Source: Phoma sp. XZ068 (Eukaryota > Ascomycota > Dothideomycetes > Pleosporales > Didymellaceae). From it: a stretch of 64,000 bases of DNA. Under the pieces are notes generated by a model. The model was not told where the DNA came from and ran no database searches. It saw nothing but the letters and a program-made list of their open reading frames with translations. Both the position numbers and the translations under genes were made by a program. Positions 11,205 through 23,200 of the stretch are shown here, one piece after another (positions within the stretch are counted from its first letter, which is position 1; every line of letters begins with the position of its first letter). The stretch lies in assembly GCA_004835665.1 (NCBI GenBank), contig RBKR01000022.1, positions 558,001 to 622,000 on the forward strand. Direction: 5' to 3'.

Positions 11205-11846
11205 TCATGCCCCAGCGCCCGGCTTCTTGAACAACTCAGGATGATCCATAGCGTACTGCACACCCGCCGCCCAATGATACAGTTTCGCCGCAATAACATA
11301 CCCCTCCTTTGCCCACCCCTCCAGCCTATCATACAACTCCGAAAGGGGTACATTGACACGCAGGATATCCTCTCCTTCATCCAAATGCTGCTCTGGCTCC
11401 GGCTCACCCTCTTTCAAGTGCACCTCCATCATGCACAAACACATATTCGCATTCGTCATGCCCGGATCCGCCGCCACAGCTGGACTCGTACTGATGACCT
11501 TGCCTCGATACCCAGTCTCTTCATACAGTTCCCTAACAGCGGCTTCTTCAGGCTGTTCGCTTGCGTCAATGAGGCCGGCGGGCCACTCGACGGTTGTTGC
11601 ATCCACGGGCGGGCGAAATTGCAGAACCACGATTGTAGAAGGCGGCTTGGAGGGGTGGTAAATTATGTTGCCCATTGCTACCGCGTCAACGCCGGCTTTG
11701 CCGCGTGTCTTGCGCGAAGCGACTTCCCACACGCGAGACACGCCTTTAGCATCAATATAGTCGACTCTTTGCAGCTTGACCCATTTTGCTTCCGAGGAGG
11801 GGAGGTCCGTGAAGGAGGTTACGCGGGCTTTGCTTTTGCTGGCCAT
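11205..11846 (-). CDS. YSA1: NUDIX hydrolase, ADP-sugar pyrophosphatase type
   Basis: Single exon, 213 aa, starting MASKSKARVTSF at ATG 11846. The frame is open further upstream, but that stretch lacks family character. A complete Nudix box spans residues 91-113: G-x5-E-x7-R-E-L-x-E-E-x-G, seen as GLIDASE...RELYEETG. Upstream residues WEVASRKTRGKAGVDAVA and QFRPPVDATTVEWPAG match the ADP-ribose/ADP-sugar pyrophosphatase subgroup (yeast Ysa1, human NUDT5), which hydrolyses ADP-ribose to AMP and ribose 5-phosphate. The gene is divergent from the L-2-hydroxyglutarate dehydrogenase-like gene, sharing a 510-bp upstream region. Both belong to metabolite clearance in the broad sense, but a functional link is inference. 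Confidence 0.9.
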   Translation of the reverse strand: MASKSKARVTSFTDLPSSEAKWVKLQRVDYIDAKGVSRVWEVASRKTRGKAGVDAVAMGNIIYHPSKPPSTIVVLQFRPPVDATTVEWPAGLIDASEQPEEAAVRELYEETGYRGKVISTSPAVAADPGMTNANMCLCMMEVHLKEGEPEPEQHLDEGEDILRVNVPLSELYDRLEGWAKEGYVIAAKLYHWAAGVQYAMDHPELFKKPGAGA

Positions 11847-12356
11847 GGTCTCCGTATTTGCCTCTGATAGGAAGCAGAGGTTTAGTTTGTGGGTGAGAGA
11901 ACTTGGATTGCGTAAGACGTTGTTCAAAGTTCTGGGTGTGAGGTCGTGATGTACCAAAGGTGGGATGAAGATGAGTCGGAGGCGTGATAGCCGATGACGT
12001 AACGGGATTAGGTTTGCAGAAGCCGTAGTGAGCGAGAACGCAATCACCAAACTCACAAACTCGAGAAAAGACTGAAGATGATAGCGACACTGCAAGTACC
12101 TTGCATTTCCAAGCACCAATGGAGGAGCGTTGATGCAGGAGCCTCACGATCAGACTAGAACCCAAGACGTTAGCGGCGGGATCTAATCGCGTAACGTCAC
12201 CTCCGTCTCATGGCGACTGCTCCTGGATAAGCATCAACGCTTCGAATTCTGGTCCCTTATTTTTTTTAGCACTACTGCTGCTGGATCTGTTACTGTACAA
12301 TTCAAGTGTGCAGGTATTGAGCGTCCGGCAAGCCCCTCGAGTTGATTCTAGCCACC
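11847..12356. other. Shared divergent upstream region
   Basis: 510 bp between the start codons of the NUDIX hydrolase (-) and the FAD oxidoreductase (+). It must hold both promoters and 5' UTRs. A T-run (12258-12267) and TATA-poor sequence are seen. There is no separate gene. Confidence 0.5.
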
Positions 12357-13647
12357 ATGATACCTACACGCGTTTTCTCCAACTCCATCTTTAAGACATC
12401 TACAAGACGACAGTTCTCATCAAGTATCAGACGAGGTGCAGATTTTACACATGCAGTCATAGGTGGTGGCGTAGTCGGATTAGCAATTGCACGAAAATTG
12501 CAACAAAGAGAGGGAGCATCAACTGTCCTGATTGAGAAGCACGGATCCGTTGGGACAGAGACAAGTTCAAGAAACAGCGAGGTAACGTGAGCTTCTACTT
12601 TTTGAATCAATTAATTCAATGTCAACCTCACTTGCCACTACAATTGCTGATAGCCCTCAGGTCATACACGCAGGCTTATATTACGGAACCGATTCACTCA
12701 AAGCGAAACTATGTCTGAAGGGCAAGAAAATGATGTACGACCTCTGCCAAAAGCACTCCATCCCCCACCGAAATACAGGAAAGTGGATCGTCGCTCAGGA
12801 TTCCGCTCAATTCGATGCGATCAGTAAAGTCCACGAATTCGCTTCCAGCGTCGGCGTACCCACCCGCTTTCTTTCCGCCAAAGAAGCCAAGGAGCGGGAA
12901 CCCGATGTCCGCGCCGAAGCAGGTGTGCTGGAGAGCTCATCAACCGGAATCGTAGATTCGCACAGCCTAATGCAATTCCTCGAGGGCGACTTCGAAAACA
13001 ACGACGGCGTATGCGCATTCCAGAGTGCAGTCGTAAACGTCTCGCCCATCGATTCCGGGCGAGGAGGATGGGAAGTCACCACGCGCTCGCCCAACGGCGA
13101 AGAAACAACAATCACATCCGAGACTATCATCAACTCGGCAGGGCTCTACGCCGTGGCCATATCCAACATGATTCTCCCCTCCGACCGCCACAGAAAAGCC
13201 TTCTACGCTAAAGGAAGCTACTTCAGCTACTCGTCCTCACGCCCCAAACCAAGCACCCTGATCTACCCCGCCCCTGTCCCCGGACACGGCGGCCTGGGCA
13301 CACATCTCACGCTCGATATGGGCGGCCGCGTGCGCTTCGGGCCGGACGTAGAATGGACCGACTCACCTACCGACTACACACCCAACGCCAAGAACCTGCA
13401 AGCCGCAATCGATGACATCCAGACGTACCTTCCTGGCATTGACCGCGACGCAATTGCCCCGGATTACGTGGGAATCCGGCCGAAGCTGGGCAAGTTGGCA
13501 GCGACGAGTGGCAAAGATTTCCAGGATTTCTATATCGTAAAGGAAGAGGGGTTCGAGGGGTTTGTGAATTTATTGGCTATGGAGAGTCCGGGGCTGACGA
13601 GTAGTTTGGCGATTGCAGACGAGGTGGAAGGAATGCTGTACAGGTAA
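12357..13647 (+). CDS. L-2-hydroxyglutarate dehydrogenase-like FAD oxidoreductase, mitochondrial
   Basis: Exons 12357-12581 and 12661-13647 are joined across a 79-nt GTAACG...CCTCAG intron, giving 403 aa. The start codon has a strong Kozak context (GCCACCATG). The N-terminus (MIPTRVFSNSIF, then Arg/Ser-rich) is a typical mitochondrial presequence. A Rossmann FAD-binding motif follows at about 36-41 (IGGGVVGLAIA), then SSRNSEVIHAGLYY, which is characteristic of the DAO-fold L-2-hydroxyglutarate dehydrogenase family and spans the splice site. The C-terminal blocks PDYVGIRPKLG and FVNLLAMESPGLTSSLAIA are also family features. The expected role is oxidation of L-2-hydroxyglutarate to 2-oxoglutarate, a metabolite-repair reaction at the inner mitochondrial membrane. 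Confidence 0.9.
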
Positions 13648-14339
13648 ATGGTGGTTGAGCTGGAAGTAGAAGAATCAATGTGTAGTAAGCACGTAGGACA
13701 CATCGAGACAAACCGAAGTGTGAATATGTCCCTGACGGTATGCCGCATTATGTCATATCCCTTCTTGCACTCAGATTTGCCACCTGGAGCTTGTAGTGCA
13801 ATAAGCCCTCTCTGTTCTTGGACATACATCGAAGCGGTCAAATGGAGACTCAATAAATTGGAGTTGCTACTGGCCTATGATGCACCTGATGAAGACACAA
13901 AGGATATCAACCGGCGAGGGCCAAACTTCACAAGCATGTGTGGCACAAAGAAGGAAGTATTGGGATAATCGTTGGATTTGGTCTTTGGACCTCTAAACAT
14001 TAAGTGTAGGATTCTTTCCCAACTCTACACATATATACCATAGCACGACGATCGTTCGAAATAATGGTGGGGAGTAATCCAGTCATGATCTACAGTCAAG
14101 TCGTATCCAACCAAGTCAAATTACCACCATCCACAAATTGGGTGGATAAAGATATGTACATTAAGGAGATGATGCAAGTGATTGCAATATGTTGTCGCTC
14201 GAACGCCAGTTACCCTGCTCTATGCGAGGGATTTAAAACGTCAGACCGCTGTCGAATGTGTGGAAACGCCGTCACCCATGTCCAGATTTTTGATGCGTAG
14301 ATGCGAATGTAAATTGCTGATCAAGGAAAGAGGTCTCGT
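13648..14339. other. Intergenic, convergent 3' ends
   Basis: Spacer between the 3' ends of the FAD oxidoreductase and the class VI chitin synthase. It contains short frames only, and I see no gene or RNA. Confidence 0.5.
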
Positions 14340-16963
14340 TTACTTGCGGTCCTTGGTGAGACGCTTGCGCTTCTTCGAGTCTGTCGACTCGTTTCTGTTG
14401 TGGCCAAGAGGCGCGGGTGATACGTCGCGCATCAAACTGCTGTTCTGAGGTTGCTGCATCTCGAAGCCGAGGTCATCGCCAGGGGCGCTCCTGTAGCTTT
14501 CTTGTGCAAGAGGACTGCGGCCCTGACGGTTTGAGCCGTTGGAGTCGCGGTTGTTTTGCTGGCTGTACGCAGCCTTGGGCGCTGCCAGATCACCCTGTCC
14601 GTACTCGGCGGAGAGTGGCGATGTGTTGCTCTGGGTGCGGAGTTGCTGAGGCCTCTGCTGCTGCTGCTGCTTGTCGTAGACAGAATCGGCGGATAGAGAC
14701 TCGACAGACTCGGTGTAACCGCCCTTTCCGGAACTCATGCCAACATCGTATGGTCCTTGCTGACGGTGCTCCTCGAAGAAAGCGCCACCAGCAGGCTTCT
14801 GAGTCTGCTGAGTCTTGTGGTAAATGCGGGCATCCTCAGGGTCCATGAATGATTCGACACGGCGCGGCAGGTAGACGGAGTTGTTGGCGGAAGTGCCGGA
14901 GGCGAACGAATCCATGGAAGAGCGGGGGTGCAGAGGAACGTGGGGAGCGTTGGGGTCGCGGGGTGCCATGTTGGGGAAAGTAAGACCCGAATCGTTTCCT
15001 TGCTGGTACCAACCGTTGGGCAACCTCTCGGCAGCGGCGAAGCGTCCCTCCATGTCGGCGGTGGGCAGAAGGGGGACGGGGCCTGGGCGGCTCTTTTGCG
15101 CCTCAGCGGCAGCCTTGAAGGTCTCGGGTACCACGTTAAGGTCGTCTCCCTGGGCCTCGGCCTGCTCAATAGCCTCTTGAGGGGAGACAGTGGCGTCAGC
15201 TGTACCGGCGTCGGCACGAGGTCCTCCCCAAGTACGCTGACCAGCAGTGAAGATACCGTAAACCATGTAGGCCCAGTTGAAGAAGGGGTTGATGACGAAC
15301 ATGAGGGGGTAAAGCATAACCTTGTAGCGACCGAGCTTGGCACCAAAGTAGATCATGAGGAGCCAGTTGAGTCCAAGAGAGATGGCGATGAATCCGACGG
15401 GCAGGTTCGCAATCTTTTGCGATGTCGAGATGAGGGAGATAACCAAGATGAAGAAAAGCAGGGCGGTAGTACGGATGGTGTTCTGCATGAAACGGACGAT
15501 CAGCAGGATGGGGTAGCGCTTCCACAGACGAATATCTGTCAACATGCAAACTTCGTTGGTGATAAAACCCAAGAACCAGCGGCGACGCTGCTTGAGCAAC
15601 GAACCGTAAGTTTGTACAGCCTCAGTCTTGCAGAAAGCTCCGGTGTTCATCTGGATCTGGTATCGCTCCTGGGCGCCGATCATGAACAAGTGAGTCAACC
15701 AACGATCCTCGCCCAAATGACATTTGCCGTAATCGAAGAGGTCGTCACACTGTTCAGCCTTGTCGGCAAAGTAGTACTTGGCCATTTTACGGAAGGCAGA
15801 GAATCGCAACATGGTGAGAGCACCGGGAAGACAGGTGACGGCACCGCATCCGGATTCGACGGAACGCTCGAAGAGTTGACCGTGGATGTATTCCATATCC
15901 TGGAGGAGTGTGATGAGCGAGTTCTTCTCTGTGGTAGATGTAATGACACCGGTCTGGGCCAACATGTTCTTCTTGGAGCCAGGCTTAAGTTCCATCTCGT
16001 ACATGAAGTTCTGGATGCAGGACTTGTCGAGGATACAATCGGAATCGATGAAGAGCACGAAAAGGTTGTCGTTGCGCTTGAGGTACTCGGTGTAGATCTT
16101 GTCGATGAGCTTGAAGGTCCTCTTCTGGCAGTGACGCTTACCACCGTGGGGGAAACGAGAGATGGTGATACGGCAGCTACGGTAGATGACGTCGATAGAC
16201 TTGGGGTACGAGTCGAGAGTAAGGGGCACACCAAGCTTCTCGATGGTGTTCAAGTAGAGTTCATCTTCTTGGTCTCCATCGAAGGACAGGAAAATGTGCA
16301 GGCAAGAAGGCGGGTACTCGCAGTCGACGAGCGAATCGCAGGTTCGCAGAAGAATCTCCGGAATTTCCTTGTAGCAGGGCATGACAATGACGACCTTGGG
16401 CGCAGAGGCCTCATCGAGTACGGTTTTAATCCTCCTGGAGCGGCCAACAGAGTGAGTGACAAGCTGGTAAACACAGAACAGCCACGGAATCGTCAAAAGA
16501 CCAGCAAATGACCAAAAGGCAAACCATTGGAGGAAATCGACCATCTCCTGGGGGAAGTACTTGACGACCTGTGCGGGGAGAGGAAGCGTGACAACCATGA
16601 TGGGCAGGAAGATGGCACTGGTGGAATTAGCGATGCAGCAGACTTCAGAGCAGAGATGCATACCGGAGGCAGAAGAAGAGGATACCGAAGAAGATTGCCA
16701 GGAGTCGGACACTTATTGTCTCGGCCTTCTGGAAGACCTTGACCAGACAGTATGTGAACGCGGCAACCCAGAGAAACCATTCGAGTAAAGCAGCAAGCAT
16801 AACGCCGCCAACGATGGCTACGTAGACAATCTGTTCCTGTCAGCTAATTTGCCGCATGTCGAGAGTCCAGCAAACTTACGTCCTTGACTGGCCATGGGTC
16901 GGTGATATCTGGAACACCGCTCGCGTCTGCCCTAGACACGAGGGCCCGGACGACGGGACCCAT
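14340..16963 (-). CDS. Chitin synthase, probably class VI
   Basis: Three exons (16963-16880, 16830-16664, 16617-14340) give 842 aa. Both small 5' introns (49 and 46 nt) were placed by restoring the frame. The first has tandem acceptors 6 nt apart. The enzyme polymerises UDP-GlcNAc to chitin at the plasma membrane. Membrane helices lie in exon 2 (IVGGVMLAALLEWFLWVAAF) and around 100-130. Catalytic features are VVIVMPCYKE, the DSD at 275-277, GEDRWLTH (ED 387-388) and the product-binding QRRRW at 427-431, followed by more helices. The C-terminal 280 aa are hydrophilic and Gln/Ser/Pro-rich with a CAG-type run. There is no myosin motor-like domain and no cytochrome b5-like domain, and the GT2 core is of the class IV-VII type. 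Length and sequence therefore point to class VI. The class label is from recognition, not alignment. Confidence 0.88.
14652..14671 (-). repeat. CTG/CAG microsatellite coding for poly-Gln
   Basis: A short GCTGCTGCTG-type run on the plus strand encodes about five consecutive Gln in the hydrophilic tail of the class VI chitin synthase. It could vary in length between strains. Confidence 0.6.
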
Positions 16964-19900
16964 CTGATCCCACATTGGAGAGAAGTATTAAAGCGTATAG
17001 GTTCGTTTCGAGGTCGTAAGGTGGAGTGAAGCGAGTGCAGGCAGGAAGCTCTAGCTCAGACTGCCGAAGATATGTAGAGAGCCGCTCGGTGGAACGGGGT
17101 GCTGGAACACAGTGGATGCGGGTGCAGCAGCGGGCGACCAAAAGCCACGTTCTGCGTTCAGAAGTTGAGAGGCGCGCGCAGCGTGAGGCAATTGACTTGC
17201 TCAAGGCAGTCCCAGGGCGGTGGAGAGCTGGACGGGTGACACAGCGCACGCTCACAGGACGAGTTGTTGCACAGCGCTAGAGAATTGAGGCAGGCACCGA
17301 GGGTGTAGACGAGAAGATGCAGTCCTAAAAAAGATAGGCGCTGATACAGCTGGCAGTCGGGCTCGGCGTCGACGATATTGACTGCGGTGCAGGTACTTGT
17401 TTGGCGGATAAACGCACCTCCTGGACCAGGCAGGTAAACGAGTGTGAGGGGTCGAAGCAAGAAAGAAGCGAGCTTTTAGGACAATGTCATCACAGATGCT
17501 GCACGCAAGGGAGACAGCTACAGGTTTGGGGGGAAGGTGCGCCTGGGGGAAAGGGAATTGGCTGCACGAGGGGACCGGGTCGGTTTGTACAGGCTCTCGA
17601 GCGCAGAAACGCTAGGGCCCACCACAGACCTCACCCAAAGTGTCAGTGTGTTTCTGGGCGAGGTGAAGTCTGCACAAGTGCGCGCGATCGTCACCAGGGC
17701 GTCCCAGCCGATTCGGGCAGACAGGCCGCCTCCCCTCTCCAAACTGCAGGCTTGGCACGGACGCTGGCGAGCACGCTCGGTGTGAGTGGTTCACAGTGCG
17801 CGAGAGCCCGCACTGGCGAGGCTGGATTGGGCCTCGCCAGTTATTTTAGGACGACGCCTCCGTGCGCCGGCTGCCGTTGGGCGTGTGAGGTTTCTAGCGC
17901 CGGTCGCATTGTTTGACGATGCTCCTGATCGGCCTTGTTGTGCCTCTGCCCTTTGTCCCTTTGTTGTTCGAGCAGTCGAGGGCGGCACGCAGCTTGTTCG
18001 CCTTTGAGCCATCGTCAATGAAAACAACGAAACCAGAGCTCCGCAGCCCTCTGCTGACGACAGCTGCTCGGCGACAAGGCAAGAACCGGCTGCTGCACCA
18101 TGTAGCTCGCTGCTGGATACGTCCCCATGGCATCATGGCTAACAGGAATTTCGCCTTCCCTGCCGCCTTTCCGATGCGCGTTTCATTGCCAAGAATGCAG
18201 GTTCGAGCTCGCTGGCCTCGCGTATGCACGCTGACATAATCTTGTTCGTCCAATGACACGGCGCATGCGCCTCTGCCCTCACCGCACTGGTCCCCTCGAC
18301 ATGCCCTCGACAGGGCTTGAACCTTCGCGGCAGGGGCTTGCTGTCATCCGTAATTAAATACGAGGAGACGGGGCAGCGCGTTTACCCTCCCCTTTTCTCC
18401 TTCGTCGGCGCCACTGTGAGCGCTAGGAAAAGTCAGAAAAAGTAACATGAGCCTTTGGTGGAGACGTTGGAGAGTTCCGCCACTCCGCAAAGCACGGCAC
18501 TCTCAACATCGTGCGATACGATGACATGACTTCCCTGCCGAACGGCCTCGTGCCCTGACACGCCCCGTTCCACTACATTCGAGCCTCAACTCGTCGTGTT
18601 GCATTTTCGACCTGCCTGCATCCTGCAGCTCACTCAGCCTTCCAGAACCGTTCTTGAATACGGATCTGCCGTTTCCCGAGGCTGAGCGGACGGATGGCAA
18701 TCGATAAACACGGCATACCGTAGTCCCGCACGCTTGGGAAGTGGTCGTGCGGTCCAAATCTGCCGATCTCTTCGGTACGGCGTGCATCGTTAGCAACGGT
18801 GATTATTTCCATGAATAGAACCGCAGATCTCTGCACATTATCAACTGGTAAATGTATTGCAAGGCTGAGAGTGAAGCCGACATGACTTCTCGTATATCTT
18901 TCGCCATCGCCGTCGTCGCCTGTCACAATCCTCTTCTGCAAATTTTTGTTATATAGGCCCACGAGTCGTCATCTGCTTCCATAGCGCTTACGCCCGGCCA
19001 AGCTAAATGCACCGTTTACCCCTGAACCACTGCTCGAAGTCGCTCGAACTCTAAAACACCAAGACTGCAAGTGTGCATGTCTCGACCACTCACGAATGGT
19101 GCTGCTTTTAAGGCGCCGATTTGACATGTTACAAAGTTGTGTGAAGAGAGTGGAGAGGCGTGCAATTAGGCGCGCTCTTCGCTCCACATTGCCCCTTTGA
19201 CGCGACCGTCGGATAATGCAAACAATAGAAGCGCCAAGGATCGCCGGAGGGGAAGGATTCACGCAACAGAAAAGCCTTAACCGCCCCTTTACTTGATGAA
19301 ATTACCTCCGGTATCGAATCACCCAACGTTATGCGCAACAACAGATGCTGAAGAGATGATCGTTTGGAGCTCGAGGGACGTTTTATAGCATTTACTGCGT
19401 CTGGCAGACGTCTGCACTCGAAATGGCCCGTAGACAAGAAGAGCCGCATCTCAATGACCTGCATGTACGCGCCGTTGATGACGAGATTTCTGTGCAGGCC
19501 ACAGGATTGCTCACCGCCTGCCTAGGCCTCCCCTGCAGTTACTTTGCGGTTTAATATCCAATATGTTGTATAGTTCTGGACTACAGATCAGCCCAGCACT
19601 GTAACCACCGAGCGCTGATAGCACAATCTGCTGCAATCCCCTGTCAGCGGCATAGAGCTTGATTCAACGTGGTCAAAGTGTCGTGAGGATAGCATAGCAA
19701 CTGATGGAGGCCCTTTGGAGCTGTCTCACGGTGATTGCGTCGAGTAGTGGCATTTGACGCTCAGTGATCTGCTTATCGAGGCGACAGCCAACAAGCCTGC
19801 ATCTCGAGCTGGGAATCACTTCACAGCACTTCTGAAACATCGCAAAAGAAGCAGTGCGATGAAGATATGTCAGAGCTTTGCGCCGATGCCCAGGTCTGGC

Positions 19901-20275
19901 TCAGATCGTTCTGCACAGCTGCATCCCACAGTAGTGGTGAGAAGTGAGTGAAGGTTGAGCACCCAACTCAACCCCATCTGCTTATGTCATGTATATGACG
20001 CTACACTGCCCAATGGGGAAAGAACGCGGCCGGACTGTTCCTGCAGACGAACTTCAAACAACTCTCAATCTGTACGACCACGTAAACAGCCCGCCTTGCT
20101 TTGCTACTGCTCCGCGCAAACGAAGACTTCGCCGTGAGCTTGCCCGCGCTGCGCTCGACCCAATGCTCGCAGAAGTCGCGCCCGACATAGCTCCGATATT
20201 CCATGTGCGCGTATCATAGCCGACCCGTGCTATCAACATCCGCCCCTCCACCACCGAGGGACCACCTACTCCACC
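16964..20275. other. 3.3-kb gene-free region upstream of chitin synthase VI
   Basis: Lies between the divergent class VI chitin synthase (-) and UPF2 (+). The half near the chitin synthase (17.0-18.0 kb) is GC-rich and holds a strong inverted repeat at 17812-17841. Frames of up to 171 codons occur there but are compositionally biased (Arg/Gly/Ala/Cys) and mirrored in other frames. The rest is of ordinary composition with stops in all frames. A minus-strand frame at 18962-18630 (110 codons) is the only one with mixed composition, and I have no support for it. An extended promoter and 5' leader is the simplest reading. Confidence 0.45.
17812..17841. repeat. Perfect 11-bp inverted repeat with 8-nt loop
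   Basis: Arms ACTGGCGAGGC (17812-17822) and GCCTCGCCAGT (17831-17841) are exact reverse complements around TGGATTGG. The site lies about 850 bp upstream of the class VI chitin synthase start. Protein-binding palindrome or RNA hairpin cannot be distinguished. No T-run follows that would suggest a Pol III terminator. Confidence 0.7.
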
Positions 20276-23200
20276 ATGGAAAGGCCCAGGAAGCGTACGT
20301 GTGGCTATCTGCAGCTGCAGCAGCTTACTAACTGCATGAAGGGGAGCTTCGTGAGCTTAATTCTCGCGCGTGGGACGGTGAGCAAGGTCAGTAGCCAAGT
20401 GCGCCCCCACCAGTTCCCATACTCACGCGTCATGCAGATGTGTTCCCTGTGCACGGCTCGCTGGACTCGTCCATGAAGAAGAATACGGCCTTTATCAAGC
20501 GCCTCCGAACTGCCATCAACGCGTCCTCCCAGTCGCAGTTCCTGCAAGAGATCCGCACTCTGTCCCTCCACAAGTACCTCTCCGAGATCATCTCAGCATG
20601 CTACGAAGGCCTCTGCAAGCTCAAGACCCCCGGCGAGATCGCAACCGGTGTCGAAATCGTCAGCGCACTCCACCAACGCTTTGGTCCCGCCGAGTTCACT
20701 GGGTATATTGGCTGGTACATTGGAAGGGGGCTTGCAACGCCAGATAAGGCACACCTGAAGACGCTGTCGCAGGAAGTGCGCGACCGAGAAGAGAAGGAGC
20801 GTTTGGCTCGTCAGCGCGTGCTTCTGCGCGTGGCTACCGAGCTTTGGCTGGTAGGAGTGCTGCGAAGCCTGGATGATGTTGCTCGACCTGAAGAGGCGGC
20901 CAAGAACAAGGACAGTGGCAAGCTTGTGGAAGGCTCTACCAAGACCAGGGCGCGTGCGGACAATGCTGATGCAGAGCCGTTCCCGTTGGAAGTGCTAAAG
21001 GACATGCTCGGCCACGATCGCGAGCACGTCAACCTGCCACTGGTGGTCATATTCGTCAAAGCCTTCGCCTGGGATATTCTTGGAGCTAGGACATCATCTG
21101 CGGAGGGTCGTAAGACGGTGAATGAAGATGGCACAACAACGGCAGACAAAAACGAGGACACTTCAGCTACCGAAGATGACGATCAGCCCAGCAAGGACCC
21201 GCCCATAATTGCTCCCGACCTGCAACAGCGTTTCAAGAACATATTCACCCGCTATTTCGAAGACGTCAAAGCACATCTGCTACGAGACCAGAAGCACCTG
21301 GCATCCCAGGGCCGCAAGAACGCCGAAGCCTATGTAAAGTCTGGAGAGGTGTTCGAAGACCGCCAGGCAAACTACGAGAAGCAGCTGAAGGCGCAGGAGC
21401 GGTTGGTTGCCAATGCGCAGGTCATGGCAGATGCGCTGGGTGTAGACATGCCTGATCTGAAGGAGAAGGACAGTTCTGCAAATGCTGGAGACGGTTCTAT
21501 CGGTTTGATCAAAGCTGGAGAATACCTGCGCGGCCGTAGCGATGGACCCGGGATCTGGGAAGACGAGGACGAGCGCCGCTTTTACGAGAACTTGATTGAC
21601 CTGAAGGACCGAGTCCCTGGCATTTTGCTGGAGGATGCCAAAAAGAAGAATGTCGATACCAACGAACAGGTCGGAAAACGCATCGAGGCGAAGACAGAGA
21701 CTATTGAGAAAGAGACCGCCGAGGCAGTTAAAGTTGCAGATGGCGATGATCAGTCCACTGCCATTGCGAACAAGTCTGTTGGCACGCAGGTGGATGCAGT
21801 CCTTGCTCGCCTACCTGAGCTCAACACCAAGGATTCAGTGGACCAGACCGCAATTGACTTCTGTTTCCTCAACTCAAAGGCATCGCGCAACCGTCTCATC
21901 AAGGCTGTTCAGGATATTCCTAAGGGTCGATCTGACCTGCTACCGATCTATTCTAGGTTGATTGCCACGCTCGCCAAATACATGCCCGATGTTGCCCAGG
22001 GCCTGGTTTCGTACTTGGACGATGAGTTCCGGAGCTTGCAGCGCCGCAAATCGAAAGACTTCCTAGGACAAGTGCGTACACAGAATGTACGCTACCTTGC
22101 AGAATTGACCAAGTTTGGCGTCGTTCCTGAGCACGTCATCTTCCACTGTCTCAAGGTCAGCTTGGACGACTTCTCGAGGATGAACATTGAGATCATCTGC
22201 AACCTGCTCGAAAACTGCGGACGCTACCTCTTACGCAATCCAGACACATCACCCCGTATGGCATCATTCCTTGAGACTCTGCAGCGCAAAAAGGGGGCCC
22301 AAGTGCTCGGCCAACAAGAGCGTATGTTGATCGAGAACGCAATCTACTATGTTAACCCGCCGGAGCGTGCAGCCATCGAACAGAAGGAGCGAACGCCAGT
22401 TGAATTGTTCCTGCGCAAGATCATGTATCAGGATCTGACTCGCCGCACGCTTGATAAGACTGTCAAGCAGATTCGAAAGATGCATTGGGAAGAGGAAGAG
22501 GTGGTGAACTTTCTGCACAAGATCTTCTCTAAGCCAGGCAAGATCAAATACAGCAACATCCATCTCCTGGCTGTCATTCTCGGCACCATTCATCGTTACC
22601 ACCAGGATTTTGCCATTGCCGTCATCGACGACCTTCTGGAGTCTATAACATTCGGCCTTGAGCTGAACGACTTCAAGTTCAACCAGCGCAGGATTGCAGA
22701 GGTTAAGTTCCTTGGCGAGCTGTACATCTACCGACTCGTCGACTCGCCTCTTGTTTTTGACACACTGTACAAGCTCCTCAATTACGGATGGCAGGGTGGG
22801 TACGCTCGCCCTGACTTGTACAATCCGTTGGACTTGCCAGACGACTACTTCCGCATTCGTCTTGTTTGCAATCTTCTCGAGACTTGTGGCATGTACTACG
22901 ACAAAGGAGCAGCCAAGAAGAAGCTCGACTTCTTCCTCACCTATCTGCAATACTACGTTTGCACCAAGGAAGCACTGCCGATGGACGTTGAGTTTATTGT
23001 ACAGGACGCTTATGCTCTTGTGCGACCCCAATGGAAGCTGATAACCGATCTGGACGAGGCATCTCGCGTCTTCGGCGAAGCCGTCAAGCAGAACTACCAA
23101 ACAACGGCTGCTGGCAAGCCTGCTGAACCCGAGGATGAAGAGGAATCCGCTTCTGATGACGATGTAGACGGGCCTGAGGATGATGACGTGGTTGTGCCTG

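Noticed and set aside
11847..12119. N-terminal extension of the NUDIX hydrolase
   Set aside because: The frame is open but the translated stretch does not look like a targeting peptide or domain. The ATG at 11846 gives the family's usual length.
14928..16511. 527-codon open frame antisense to the class VI chitin synthase
   Set aside because: Mirror of conserved coding sequence, Gly/Val/Glu-rich translation without family features.
17401..17916. 171-codon frame upstream of chitin synthase VI
   Set aside because: The composition is Arg/Gly/Ala/Cys-biased and comparable frames exist on both strands in this GC-rich stretch, so it looks like a composition artefact.
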